A stretch of 64,000 nt of DNA, from the NCBI GenBank assembly GCA_016931415.1, contig JAFGEW010000031.1:62001-126000 (forward strand), written 5' to 3'. The translations under genes were made by a program, and so were the position numbers. This stretch comes from Verrucomicrobiota bacterium. Its GTDB lineage: Bacteria > Auribacterota > JABMQX01 > JAFGEW01. Each line of letters starts with the position of its first letter. Position 1 is the stretch's first letter. Under the pieces are notes generated by a model. That model did no database searches. It had not been told where the DNA came from and saw only the letters and a program-made list of their open reading frames with translations. Shown here piece after piece: positions 1 through 8,154 of this stretch.

Positions 1-672
1 AAGCTCGCGCGCGGCTACGGCATCGTCACGCCGTACACGTCGTACCTCATTGTCGAGGACAGCGAGCTCGAACGCGCCGGCATCCGGAGAAGCTACGCCG
101 ATGGGAGTGTCCGTAGGGAGACAAACCGCGTGTGGGGGAGTCGCACACGCGAGGAGGCGCCGCGGGGCGACCTCGGCATGAGCGACGCGGCGGACGAAGC
201 GCCCACCTTCGACTACGACGAGAAGGCCGGCGCGGGCGGCCCTGCGGACGGCCACAGTATGGAGACGGTTGTCGACGCCGAGATCGATGCGACGGTCCGT
301 GACGTGGGCGCTCACGCCACGGGCAAGGAGGCCGTTGACATCTCGCGCGCACTCGACACGTGGCGGAAGGCCGACGTGGACGGCGCCGGCTGGGCCGTGC
401 GCAACATCGAGCAGCGCAATTTCTACAACGTCGACGGGACGTGGATCGACGGCGGGTTACGCGGCGGGCTGCCGTCGCTCAAGATCAAGTTCGGTTCCGA
501 CGCCTACTTCGCGCTGCTCACGTGGCGCCCTGGACTCAAGCCGTTCCTGGCGCTGGGCGACCGCCTTGTTCTCGTCGTCGAGGACCACGTCCTCCTGATC
601 GGGAACGAGGGCGAGGAGACGCTGACCAAGGAGGCGTTTGAGGCTTTCCTGACTTCCACCGATTCTGACTGA
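1..672 (+). CDS. VIT/vWA-type protein, C-terminal 223 residues (5' truncated)
   Basis: The reading frame is open from base 1 and ends at TGA 670-672, so this is the C-terminal part of a longer protein. It opens with LARGYGIVTPYTSYLIVED, the stretch typically found after the von Willebrand A domain of bacterial VIT/vWA proteins (inter-alpha-trypsin inhibitor-like). The tail holds a charged low-complexity linker and a region with WAVRNIEQRNFYNVDGTW and LALGDRLVLVVEDHVLLIG, as in the C-termini of these proteins. Such proteins are usually exported or membrane-anchored; their function is generally unknown. The vWA domain itself lies outside the window, so the family call rests on the C-terminal motif. 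A strong terminator follows directly. Confidence 0.7.
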   Translation, partial: KLARGYGIVTPYTSYLIVEDSELERAGIRRSYADGSVRRETNRVWGSRTREEAPRGDLGMSDAADEAPTFDYDEKAGAGGPADGHSMETVVDAEIDATVRDVGAHATGKEAVDISRALDTWRKADVDGAGWAVRNIEQRNFYNVDGTWIDGGLRGGLPSLKIKFGSDAYFALLTWRPGLKPFLALGDRLVLVVEDHVLLIGNEGEETLTKEAFEAFLTSTDSD

Positions 673-695
673 CTCTCTCTCCCCTGGCGGGCACC

Positions 696-731
696 GCGCC
701 GCTGCGTTCCCCACGCAGCGGCGCCTTTTTT
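696..731 (+). terminator. Rho-independent terminator
   Basis: An 11-bp perfect GC stem (696-706 with 714-724) with a 7-base loop is followed by C and six T residues (726-731). It sits 24 bases after the stop of the vWA-type gene and ends that transcript before the next gene. Confidence 0.9.
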
Positions 732-791
732 GTGGTCGCGCCGGTGCGGCAGGTGCTATCGTCCGGCCGGCAATTGATCGGAGGGTGTTTG

Positions 792-1049
792 ATGGTCAAG
801 TATGAGGAGAAGTGGGGCGCCAAAACTGAGCCGATAAGCGTCGTCGTCTACACCGACCGCTACCGGATCGAGGGCACGATGTTCCGCTTGCCCAAGCTGC
901 GCGTAACCGACGCGATCAACCAAGCAGCCGCTTTCCTGGCGCTCAAAGACGCGACGGTCTACCCGCTCGACGGTGATGCACCGCTCATGACGCGGCCGTT
1001 TGTGGCGATCCACAAACACCAGATCGTCTTCATGACCGAGCTGGAGTGA
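792..1049 (+). CDS. Small conserved hypothetical protein (85 aa)
   Basis: I chose the ATG at 792 because GGAGGG lies 6 bases upstream; an in-frame start at 732 lies too close to the preceding terminator and has no ribosome binding site. The product is a compact, soluble-looking 85-residue protein without signal peptide or membrane segment. Alternating beta-type stretches (VVVYTDRYRIEGTMF, VAIHKHQIVFMTEL) suggest a small beta-barrel-like fold similar to short uncharacterised proteins in environmental bacteria. No catalytic motif is visible. It lies alone between a terminator and a convergent lipoprotein gene. Function unknown. Confidence 0.7.
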   Translation: MVKYEEKWGAKTEPISVVVYTDRYRIEGTMFRLPKLRVTDAINQAAAFLALKDATVYPLDGDAPLMTRPFVAIHKHQIVFMTELE

Positions 1050-1061
1050 GGGAGGCGCGGA

Positions 1062-2021
1062 TCACTCGAGCTCAGGCCCTTCTTTGACCCCCGCGTCTTC
1101 GGGCACGTTGCCAGGCATGCGATCGCTCTCCGCCTCGAGGATCTGCTCCAGGAGTTTGGTGATGTCCTGCCTGATCTTCCGCAGTTCGCGCGCCTTCCGC
1201 ACCCGGTCGAGGTAGTCGACAGCGTTCGCATTCTCCGGATCGATCTCGAGCGCCTCCTGGAAGGCGCGCTCGGCAAGATCGAGGTGGCCGGAGCGGAAGT
1301 GGAGCTTGCCGACTTCGAGCCGCCCGACGAGCTTCTCGCGAGGATCCTGCTGTTGCCCCTCATCGTCGACACCGGGGATCTCGTGCGTGTCGCCGGTCAG
1401 GACCGGAATCTCGAGCGGATCCGTTTCAGTGGCGACTTCCCCGATGGGCGCCTCGTCGCCAAGGCGCAGCGCCACGAGGTCGTCGCTCACGAGGCGGGCG
1501 ACTTCCTCGCGCTGGTCATAGAGGTTGCGAAGCGAATCGCGTTTGAGTGCCGGCAGAAAGCGCACCGTCTGCGTCCGCGCGTCGTAGAACGGCTCGACGT
1601 ACCAGCGATCGTGCACGTTGACCACGTGGAGGCGGATGAGCCGGTAATGGCTGTAGCCCGCGCCGGCGTACGGGTAGCGCACCTGCTGAAGCGCGTAGAG
1701 GATGTGGTGACGCTCGTTGACCATGTAGTCGTTGAGCACGGCGGCCTCGACGCGCGAGACGCTCAGCTCGGTCGAGAGCCCAGGAACGGCGATCTCGCGC
1801 TGGCGCTGGAGCACAAAGTCGTCGTAGGTCAGCCGCGCGCGCGAGGCCGGGGCGAGCACCTGGTACAGCTCGCCCGCCATATGAGAGCGGTAGAAGTTGG
1901 CCAGGTAGTACTCGGCCGTCCCGACGTGGTCTCGAACGTGGCCCTCCGGCACGGGCGTCGTGCGACACCCGCCGACCGTCAGGACAACGAGAGAGATAGC
2001 GAGCGCGGTTCGAGCGATCAC
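1062..2021 (-). CDS. Lipoprotein with C-terminal TPR motif
   Basis: I chose GTG 2021 (GAGG 5 bases upstream); an in-frame TTG at 2054 overlaps the upstream gene and lacks a ribosome binding site. The N-terminus is a signal peptide ending in the lipobox LTVGGC, so the protein should be lipid-anchored. Residues of about 30-190 form an uncharacterised domain (AEYYLANFYRSHMAGELYQV). A single TPR-like unit near residues 235-275 (HFRSGHLDLAERAFQEALEI) and a charged coiled C-terminus follow. It is 19 bases downstream of a GspB-like membrane protein and probably shares its transcript. This may be part of an envelope or secretion complex, but that is inferred from context only. Confidence 0.7.
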   Translation of the reverse strand: MIARTALAISLVVLTVGGCRTTPVPEGHVRDHVGTAEYYLANFYRSHMAGELYQVLAPASRARLTYDDFVLQRQREIAVPGLSTELSVSRVEAAVLNDYMVNERHHILYALQQVRYPYAGAGYSHYRLIRLHVVNVHDRWYVEPFYDARTQTVRFLPALKRDSLRNLYDQREEVARLVSDDLVALRLGDEAPIGEVATETDPLEIPVLTGDTHEIPGVDDEGQQQDPREKLVGRLEVGKLHFRSGHLDLAERAFQEALEIDPENANAVDYLDRVRKARELRKIRQDITKLLEQILEAESDRMPGNVPEDAGVKEGPELE

Positions 2022-2040
2022 GGCCGCCTCACTTGAAGGG

Positions 2041-2523
2041 TCATTCAAGAACAAGCTCGTACTGCCGGCCGTCGCGTTCGAGCGTCACGCGGTTGTCGCC
2101 GATGGCCTTGAGCGTGTAGCCATCCACGAGGCCGCCGGGCCGTACGCGCCGGCCGTTGATCAAGGCGATCGGGTCGACCCGATCGGGGAAGATGCCCTGG
2201 AGCTTCGGCAGCCCTGATTCCGCAGTCGCGTCGCCGCTTGTCGGGCCGGTCTGTTCGTTGCCGCCAGACGGCTGCGTGACCGTGCCGGATGCCGGCTCGG
2301 TGGCGGGTCGCGGCTCGGAGGCGCGCATCCGGGCCAAGACGAAGTAGCCGCCGACGAACACCCCGGTTAGCACCACGGCCGCGACGAGCCCGGCGAGCAG
2401 CATGTTGCGCGCCGTGTGGTCCTTCGGCACCTCGACGTGCACGACACGGGGGCTGCGCGCCTCGCGCGGGGGTTCGTCCCCCTCGCTACGCTTCTTCGAC
2501 ACGGCATCGGAAATCGTGCTCAT
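2041..2523 (-). CDS. Single-pass membrane protein with GspB/PilP-like C-terminus
   Basis: A protein of 160 residues: charged N-terminus, one membrane segment at about residues 41-65, a Pro/Thr/Gly-rich linker, and a C-terminal domain of about 45 residues (DPIALINGRRVRPGGLVDGY, then a VTLERDG strand). This resembles the small periplasmic beta domain of GspB/PilP-type type II secretion or pilus accessory proteins. ATG 2523 has GGGGAG 4 bases upstream. No other secretion gene is nearby, so the link to a secretion system is weak. The lipoprotein downstream may be its partner. Confidence 0.65.
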   Translation of the reverse strand: MSTISDAVSKKRSEGDEPPREARSPRVVHVEVPKDHTARNMLLAGLVAAVVLTGVFVGGYFVLARMRASEPRPATEPASGTVTQPSGGNEQTGPTSGDATAESGLPKLQGIFPDRVDPIALINGRRVRPGGLVDGYTLKAIGDNRVTLERDGRQYELVLE

Positions 2524-2620
2524 CGCGCGCTCCCCGCGGCGCTGCCGGCGCCGCGTTCCGTAGATGGTGACGCTGATCGGGCGCGTTCCGTTCCCCGGCG
2601 CGGCACGGGCCGGCCATGGC

Positions 2621-3142
2621 TCAAGAGGCCGAGACCTTCTCGCGCTCGAGGATGGCGGCCACCTGGCCGTGGATCTTCTCGAGCTCGGTCAGGCTGAGGC
2701 CGGGGTCTTCGATCACATAGCTCTCGCCCGAACGCGCATGCTCATAGACAACGAGCTTGGCGCCCCGGTGCTCGTCGTGCATGACCTGGCGCTGTCTGAG
2801 GATCCTCTTCCGCTCGAGGATCAGGCCTAGGATGAAGCAGAAGCTCTTCTCTTCGCTGCTTGTCGAGTGAAGGTACTTGGCCAACAGACTCTCGGCCGTT
2901 GTGCGCTTGATCGTCTCCTCGGGCGGCACGAGCTTGGGCGGCACCGTGCCGTGCCAGGTTGAGATCGCCGCCGGCGCCTTGAGCAACTCGGGGCCGGTCT
3001 TGTCCCAGCAGGCGGTGCAGTAGTCGCTCCGGGCCAGGCCGTCGGCCGCCTCGGCCAGGAGACAGTGATACGCGTCGCCCTCGCGGAACAGCGTGCCGCA
3101 CGTCGCGCAGGCTTTCGCGCGGGTCTGGATCTGCCAATCCAT
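2621..3142 (-). CDS. Zinc-ribbon-containing conserved hypothetical protein
   Basis: A cytoplasmic-looking protein of 173 residues. Near the N-terminus are two putative metal-binding pairs: ACATCG (Cys12, Cys15), then His26-Cys27, and YCTAC. Together these suggest a small zinc ribbon. The C-terminal half is helical and basic (GLILERKRILRQRQVM) and ends in a TELEKIHGQVAAILE helix. I recognise this arrangement from uncharacterised proteins of PVC-like bacteria but know no function. I chose ATG 3142; GTG 3196 is possible but overlaps the end of the upstream gene by 22 bases. It lies just downstream of a TPR/peptidase lipoprotein gene. Confidence 0.65.
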   Translation of the reverse strand: MDWQIQTRAKACATCGTLFREGDAYHCLLAEAADGLARSDYCTACWDKTGPELLKAPAAISTWHGTVPPKLVPPEETIKRTTAESLLAKYLHSTSSEEKSFCFILGLILERKRILRQRQVMHDEHRGAKLVVYEHARSGESYVIEDPGLSLTELEKIHGQVAAILEREKVSAS

Positions 3143-3174
3143 CGAGTCGGGATGTCCCGTAACGTCCGTCGTGG

Positions 3175-4722
3175 TTACCGGACGTATTTCTCCCACTTCT
3201 TCTCGAAGGTGTCAAGGGAGACGCCGTAGACGGACTGGATGACCTTCTTGACGTCGCGCTCGCGGGCGAAGGCGAACATGAACTGCTTGAACTTGTCGAT
3301 GCCCCACTCGTCGAGCAGAAAGCCGACGACGGTGGTCGATTGCGCATAGAATAATCCAATCGCCTGTGACGGGTAGGTCTCGAGGCGAAAGAGCGCCTCG
3401 AGTGGAAATGCTCTATTCGCCTTGACGATGTCCTTGACCGCCCGGCGCGATTCTTTGACCCCGCCTTTCTCCTGCGAGACGGCCAGGCCTTCCTTGAGCC
3501 AGAGCGGCTGGTTGACACCGCCAACGTAGCGGTGGTGAAGCACGTGCGCCAACTCGTGCGGCAGCACGCCTTTGTAGAGGTCCGTCTTGTCATCGGTGAC
3601 GTAGAGGTAGATCTCGTTGGCCGAGGGAATCGCGAAGCCACCCGCCCACTCCATGGTGCGGCCGCGGTTCATGGAGAGGAAGTCGCGCCACGATCCGTCG
3701 TCGCCGAACACGTAGATCGTCACGCGCGTCTTCCAGTCGGCGTCATTCATGGCGAAGTCGCTGACCATGCGCTCGTAGCTCTGCTCAGCGTGACGCATGG
3801 TGCCCGTGAGGCCCGAGTTTTTCTCGTAGTAGATGACGAAGTGGTCGGTGCTCTTGCGGCGCCAGTGCGGCGGGAGCGCGTAACCGGTGGCGGTCTCTCC
3901 AAGGACGATCTTCTGGCCGTTTTCTTCGAGTAACCGGTTGGCCTCCTGCCCGAAGTAGCTGTGCGGGTACTTCGCGGCGACCTCGCGCAGCTTGGCGTAC
4001 GCCTTTTCCTTTCGGAACCGCACCAGATCCCCCAGCGCGGCGTTCAGCGCATTCTCCGCTTCGAGCAGGGGGGCGATCTTGGCCAAGCGCGTGCGTGCCT
4101 CGTTGCCGCCCACATCGTTGAGGTATGCCTGGACGAAATCGAGCACCTCTTTAGTACCGGCAATCCAAGAGTCGTTCAGCCGCTGGTCAGCGATGGCGAG
4201 CACGGTGTCACACAGAGATTGGCGGCGCTTGGTCGTCGTGTGGCGCAGTGTGTGGTCGAACTCGCCAGCGCGCTGGTAAGCCTCCGCGGCGGCCTTGAAC
4301 TGGCGGCGCGCAGTGTAGATGTCGCCCAAGCTCAGGACGGCCCGCCCATGGTTGGGCAGTAACCGGAGCGTCTGGAGGAAGTAGCGCTCGGCGTCCGAGT
4401 ACCGGCCCCGGCGGGCCAGCGTGACGCCCGAGGTGTAGTAGGCTTCGGCGTACTGCTTGCGCCGGGCCTCGGCCGGCTGCTGACCGCTCGCCACCTGTTC
4501 TTCGTGCTGGCGGGCGACTTCCGCCGCCTCGGCCACCACGAGTCTGCCATGCGGCTCGTCGCGATCGGCGTTCTTCGATGACGTCTTGCTCTTGGTGCAC
4601 GCGCCGAGGCACGTGAGCACGGCAACACCCGCGGCAAGCAGACGCAGCCCTGCGACAGCAGGACGAAGCAGACGCCGTGTTCCGTGCTCAAGCCTGGCAG
4701 GCGATCGGTCCGGGCGCATCAT
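3175..4722 (-). CDS. Lipoprotein with TPRs and gluzincin (peptidase MA-like) domain
   Basis: A protein of 515 residues. A signal peptide with lipobox LGAC predicts membrane anchoring outside the cytoplasm. Residues of about 80-180 contain TPR units (YYTSGVTLARRGRYSDAERY; AVLSLGDIYTARRQFKAAAE). The C-terminal third is a peptidase-MA-type metallopeptidase domain: HELAH at 389-393 provides the two zinc histidines and catalytic Glu390, and Glu411 in WLKEGLA fits the third zinc ligand. The active site looks complete. ATG 4722 is preceded by AGGGA. Likely role: envelope-associated proteolysis or scaffolding; the substrate is unknown. Confidence 0.8.
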   Translation of the reverse strand: MMRPDRSPARLEHGTRRLLRPAVAGLRLLAAGVAVLTCLGACTKSKTSSKNADRDEPHGRLVVAEAAEVARQHEEQVASGQQPAEARRKQYAEAYYTSGVTLARRGRYSDAERYFLQTLRLLPNHGRAVLSLGDIYTARRQFKAAAEAYQRAGEFDHTLRHTTTKRRQSLCDTVLAIADQRLNDSWIAGTKEVLDFVQAYLNDVGGNEARTRLAKIAPLLEAENALNAALGDLVRFRKEKAYAKLREVAAKYPHSYFGQEANRLLEENGQKIVLGETATGYALPPHWRRKSTDHFVIYYEKNSGLTGTMRHAEQSYERMVSDFAMNDADWKTRVTIYVFGDDGSWRDFLSMNRGRTMEWAGGFAIPSANEIYLYVTDDKTDLYKGVLPHELAHVLHHRYVGGVNQPLWLKEGLAVSQEKGGVKESRRAVKDIVKANRAFPLEALFRLETYPSQAIGLFYAQSTTVVGFLLDEWGIDKFKQFMFAFARERDVKKVIQSVYGVSLDTFEKKWEKYVR

Positions 4723-5207
4723 CAGAATCCCTGTGCGGTGAACGTTTGGGGCCGTTCTGGGGAAGTACCTACAAATGATGACAGCTCTATGTCGCGCCCT
4801 GTGCCGGTCCTGCCCGCCTTCCGTGAATCAGGTGTGTGCCGTGTTGACTGCCTCGTGTTTCGCGCGTGCCGGTGATCGCCCGTCCGGAACGCGCCCCAGC
4901 CCTGGTGCCCAGTGCATCCGCTGAACCACTCAGCGTGGTTTTCCAGATAGAACAGCGCCTGTCGCTTGACGGCCTTTTTACTCGCTCACAAGCGGGCCGC
5001 CGTCAAGGGGCTTTGTCGCATGTCACCTCGCTGTCCCTGTCCCTGCGCCCTGCAGCAGGCGCCTCTGTCCCGTACAGTCTCGTAGGACGAAAGGCCTCCC
5101 GATTTGTTCCATGGCTTCCGTCGCGGAAAAGCATGGCGGCCTGAAAACAGGCACCCCGCGCAGCGGTGAAGCAACGCGCACGGTGCCCGGAGGCGGGCCG
5201 GCAGGAG
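4723..5207. other. Gene-free stretch with an inverted repeat
   Basis: This 485-base region separates two minus-strand genes and has no convincing coding sequence. It contains a 9-bp inverted repeat (CTTGACGGC at 4965-4973 with GCCGTCAAG at 4999-5007; loop 25 bases, itself with a short CGCT/AGCG stem) and a small CGCTGA/TCAGCG hairpin near 4919-4935. No T-run follows, so these are not simple terminators. It must hold the promoter for the lipoprotein gene starting at 4722, but I see no strong -35/-10 pair. Confidence 0.4.
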
Positions 5208-5537
5208 CTACTTCTTCTCCTCGGGCGCACCGGTCTCCCCGTCGGTGCTTGTCGCGGCGTCCTTGCGATTGAGCTCATCGACATAGTTGAGCCGGAGATT
5301 GGCGAGGTTGGTGTCGATGACGCGCTGTTCCTCGGGCGAGAGGTTGCCCTTGGTCTTGGCCTTGAGCATGCTGATCATGTCGATGGTGGCCTTCGCGCCA
5401 TCGAGGTTGCGCTCGGTCTTGCCCGTGAACGGGTGTGCCAGCTTGCCGAGCTGCTGCATGGCCGAGTTGGCCATGAGCGAGACAAAGCCGATGAACTGGC
5501 GTTTGAGCAGGTCGTCTTCGCTCACACCTTCGGACAT
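5208..5537 (-). CDS. DUF1844 family protein
   Basis: A 109-residue protein matching DUF1844. It has the core FIGFVSLMANSAMQQLGKLA, a PFTGKTERNLDGAK segment, then MLKAKTKGNLSPEEQ and the LRLNYVDEL end. These small helical proteins occur in several phyla, and their role is unknown. ATG 5537 follows GGAGGG at good spacing; longer in-frame starts run into the upstream gene. It lies 19 bases behind the Minf_1886-like gene, which implies co-transcription. Confidence 0.88.
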   Translation of the reverse strand: MSEGVSEDDLLKRQFIGFVSLMANSAMQQLGKLAHPFTGKTERNLDGAKATIDMISMLKAKTKGNLSPEEQRVIDTNLANLRLNYVDELNRKDAATSTDGETGAPEEKK

Positions 5538-5556
5538 CGCACCCTCCTTGCTCCGG

Positions 5557-5955
5557 TCATGGGACGTACGGGGCCTCGAAGGCCTCGCTGAAGTCGTAGC
5601 CGGCGGCAAAATCCTCGATCGAGTCCGCGTCGGTCTTGCGCAGCAGGCGGTGCTCGACGAGGTTGAAGACGATGTGGCCGACGTCCTCGCACCGCTCGAT
5701 GCCCCACTCGCTCAGCGTGACGCGGGTCATCGGGCCGAACTCACGCAACACGTACTTGCGGAACCCCCGCAGCAGCTCTTGACCGCTCACGTGCCCCTCG
5801 CGCTCGAGGTCGTGACAGGTAAAGGCAAGCGCCTCCATGACCAGGGTGTAGGCTTCGCGTTCGTAGCGGGGATCGGCGCGCAAGATCTCGTCGACGCCTT
5901 CGGCAAACGTCCGGCGCTCCTCGCTTGTCGGTTCAGTCGGTGTTTCGTTCGACAT
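5557..5955 (-). CDS. Minf_1886-like conserved protein
   Basis: A 132-residue protein with the sequence pattern of the Minf_1886 family known mainly from Verrucomicrobia and Planctomycetes: YEREAYTLVMEALAFTCHDL, HVSGQELLRGFRKYVLREFG, LSEWGIERCEDVGHIVFNLV, and LLRKTDADSIEDF. It is cytoplasmic and helical, and its role is unknown. ATG 5955 has TGAGG 3-4 bases upstream. It is probably the first gene of a two-gene unit with the DUF1844 gene. The family's distribution is one reason to place this genome near the PVC group. Confidence 0.82.
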   Translation of the reverse strand: MSNETPTEPTSEERRTFAEGVDEILRADPRYEREAYTLVMEALAFTCHDLEREGHVSGQELLRGFRKYVLREFGPMTRVTLSEWGIERCEDVGHIVFNLVEHRLLRKTDADSIEDFAAGYDFSEAFEAPYVP

Positions 5956-6023
5956 GGTCCTCAGTCCGGTCTCGTGCGTCGCTATGCTACAGAACGCCGG
6001 CCGGGGTGGCAAGAGGTTCCCGA

Positions 6024-8153
6024 CTAGGCCAGTTCGATGCAGTTTCCGGCGAACTGCCGTTCGCGCACGTTGTGGGTCAGCACAAGGAACTGATGGAACG
6101 CGGCCAGCTCGTGGAGCACCTCGTAGGCGGCGGCGAGGCGGGTGTCGTCGAAGCTGGCGAACGGGTCATCGAGCACGAACGGGAGGCGTACCTGCCCCGC
6201 CAGTTCCTCGGCCACCGCGACGCGCATGGCGAAGTAGAGCTGGTCGCGCGCGCCCTGGCTGATTCGGTCGAGCGCCACCGCCTGCCGGCCGAGGCCGGTG
6301 AGCGACGGGGCGAACGTCTCGTCGAAGACGACCCGGTCGTACCGGCCCGCCGTGAGCCGCCCGTAGAGCAGGCCGATCTTCTCCGCCAGCTTCTCGCGAT
6401 GCACGGCGTGGTACTCGACGATTGCCTCGCCGAGCACGTCATGCGCGAGGCCGAGCGCCGCGCGGCGGCGTTCGAGCCGGTCACGCCACCGTCCAAGCTC
6501 CTCGATCTCGCCGGTGAGCAGACACTCGTTGGCCACCTGCCGGCGTTCAAGGGCACCGCGCTCGGCGGCTGCCCGCATGTGGTCGGCGCGGACCCGGTCG
6601 ATCTCCTTCGTGCGCCGCTCGATGGCGTTACGTAGCTGCTCGCGTTCACGCGACAGATCTTCGCCGTCCAGGAACCGCTTGAGCGTCGGATTGGCCACGG
6701 CGAGTTCCTTGAGCCGCTGCTCGACGCGGTCGAGCGCGGCATTACGGTCCTGGTACTCGCGCTTGACGAGATCGAAGTCGCGCGCGCCCTCGAGGGCACG
6801 GTCGACGCCCCCGAGCCTGGCACGCAGGTCGCGATAGGTCTCGTAGCGCGTCTGCTCGGCACCCACGTCGTCACCAACGATGAACGGGGCAAGCCGTGCG
6901 TCGAGTTTCTTCAGAGACGCTTGGTCGTTCTCATAGCCTTCCCCGGCAACGGTCAGCTCGCGCTCATGCTTCCTTCGGCGTCTGGCGCGGCCCGCGTACC
7001 CGACGAGCAAGACGATCAGGAGCACGGCGGCCACCGCGCCCCCGCCGATCACGAAGGGCATCAACTGGTCCAGGTACGTGCCTATCGTGTGGGACGCCGC
7101 GAAGACGGCCGGAGGCACAAGCATCCAGAGCCAGCCGCCGTGCCGACGCGTTGCGGCGACCTCGCGCTCGAGCCGCTCGACCTCGTCGCGCGAGCGGGCG
7201 AGGTCTTGCCGCCGGCGCGACAGGTCGTTGAGCATCGCGCCGTAGTCGCCGGGCAGCGCGTCCCAGCCGGTGTAGTCGCGCGCAATCTGCTCGGCGAGCC
7301 GCGCGCGCTCCTCGAGGTTGGCCGCCGTGCGGTCGCGCTCGGCCGCCAGTTCCGGCACCTCGCGGGCGAGCCGGTCGTGCAACGCGCGCGCCTCGGCGAG
7401 GGCATCGATCTCGCCGAAGAGCCTCCGATCGATCTGCTGCTCAGCTTCAAGCGCGTCGAAGCGCTCCTGGGCCGCCGCCTCACGCTCGCGCAACTCGCGC
7501 AGCTCGCGGAAGAAGCCTCTTGTGGCGTCGAGCAAGGCGGTCTTGTCCTTGATCTCCAACTCGACAGATTGGAGCTCGCGCGGCTTGGCCCCTTTGCGCA
7601 TCCGATCGTTCGAGACGGCTTCGTAGCGCTCCTGCATGCGGTTGCGCACGCCCTCGGCGTCGGCCTGCGCCGGCCCGGTCAGGCGCATCCGGATGTCGGA
7701 GTCGATCTCCGCTTCCAGGGCGAGCTGCTCGACGCAGAGTGTATGCCTGAACAGGTCCTCGGCCTCGAACCCGACCAGCCCCTTCAGGCGGGCGCGGTAC
7801 AGCTCGATGTCTGTGCCGCGGCCGAACGGGTTCGCCGTGCCGGTCCAGATGCGCGTCCCGTCGCCGCCGGTTTCGGTCAACTCGACCGTCTCGGTCTCGA
7901 ACTGCCGCCGGATGCGCGCCGTGCGTTCGCCATCGGCGAGCTCGAGCGTGGCCGCATACACGCCGCCGAACCACGGCACGTTCGCCTCGCGCGCCCCGGC
8001 CTGCTGGCCGAAGAGCACGGCGAGAATCGCGCGCACGAGCGTCGTTTTGCCCGACTCGTTCGGGCCGACGACAAGGGTAAGCTGCTCGTCGAGCTCGAAC
8101 GTGCGATCGACGAGACAACCGAAGCCCTCTATCTGGATGCGGCGCAGGCGCAC
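6024..8153 (-). CDS. AAA ATPase, SbcC/YhaN-like
   Basis: A 709-residue ATPase of the RecF/SMC/SbcC class, closest in build to B. subtilis YhaN. The N-terminal ATPase half has Walker A GPNESGKTT (30-38). Long coiled coils carry two hydrophobic segments in the middle (WLWMLVPPAVFAAS and GGGAVAAVLLIVLLVGY). The C-terminal half has the ABC signature ISQGARDQLYFAMR and Walker B FVLDDPFASFDD. GTG 8153 starts one base after the stop of the phosphoesterase gene, so the pair is translationally coupled. The partners probably form a nuclease-ATPase complex acting on DNA ends; the membrane segments suggest anchoring, as noted for YhaN-type proteins. Confidence 0.88.
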   Translation of the reverse strand: MRLRRIQIEGFGCLVDRTFELDEQLTLVVGPNESGKTTLVRAILAVLFGQQAGAREANVPWFGGVYAATLELADGERTARIRRQFETETVELTETGGDGTRIWTGTANPFGRGTDIELYRARLKGLVGFEAEDLFRHTLCVEQLALEAEIDSDIRMRLTGPAQADAEGVRNRMQERYEAVSNDRMRKGAKPRELQSVELEIKDKTALLDATRGFFRELRELREREAAAQERFDALEAEQQIDRRLFGEIDALAEARALHDRLAREVPELAAERDRTAANLEERARLAEQIARDYTGWDALPGDYGAMLNDLSRRRQDLARSRDEVERLEREVAATRRHGGWLWMLVPPAVFAASHTIGTYLDQLMPFVIGGGAVAAVLLIVLLVGYAGRARRRRKHERELTVAGEGYENDQASLKKLDARLAPFIVGDDVGAEQTRYETYRDLRARLGGVDRALEGARDFDLVKREYQDRNAALDRVEQRLKELAVANPTLKRFLDGEDLSREREQLRNAIERRTKEIDRVRADHMRAAAERGALERRQVANECLLTGEIEELGRWRDRLERRRAALGLAHDVLGEAIVEYHAVHREKLAEKIGLLYGRLTAGRYDRVVFDETFAPSLTGLGRQAVALDRISQGARDQLYFAMRVAVAEELAGQVRLPFVLDDPFASFDDTRLAAAYEVLHELAAFHQFLVLTHNVRERQFAGNCIELA

Positions 8154-8154
8154 G

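Noticed and set aside
4866-5144. Plus-strand frame in the 4723-5207 gap
   Set aside because: No start signal, no family pattern, arginine/serine composition as expected from GC-rich non-coding DNA.
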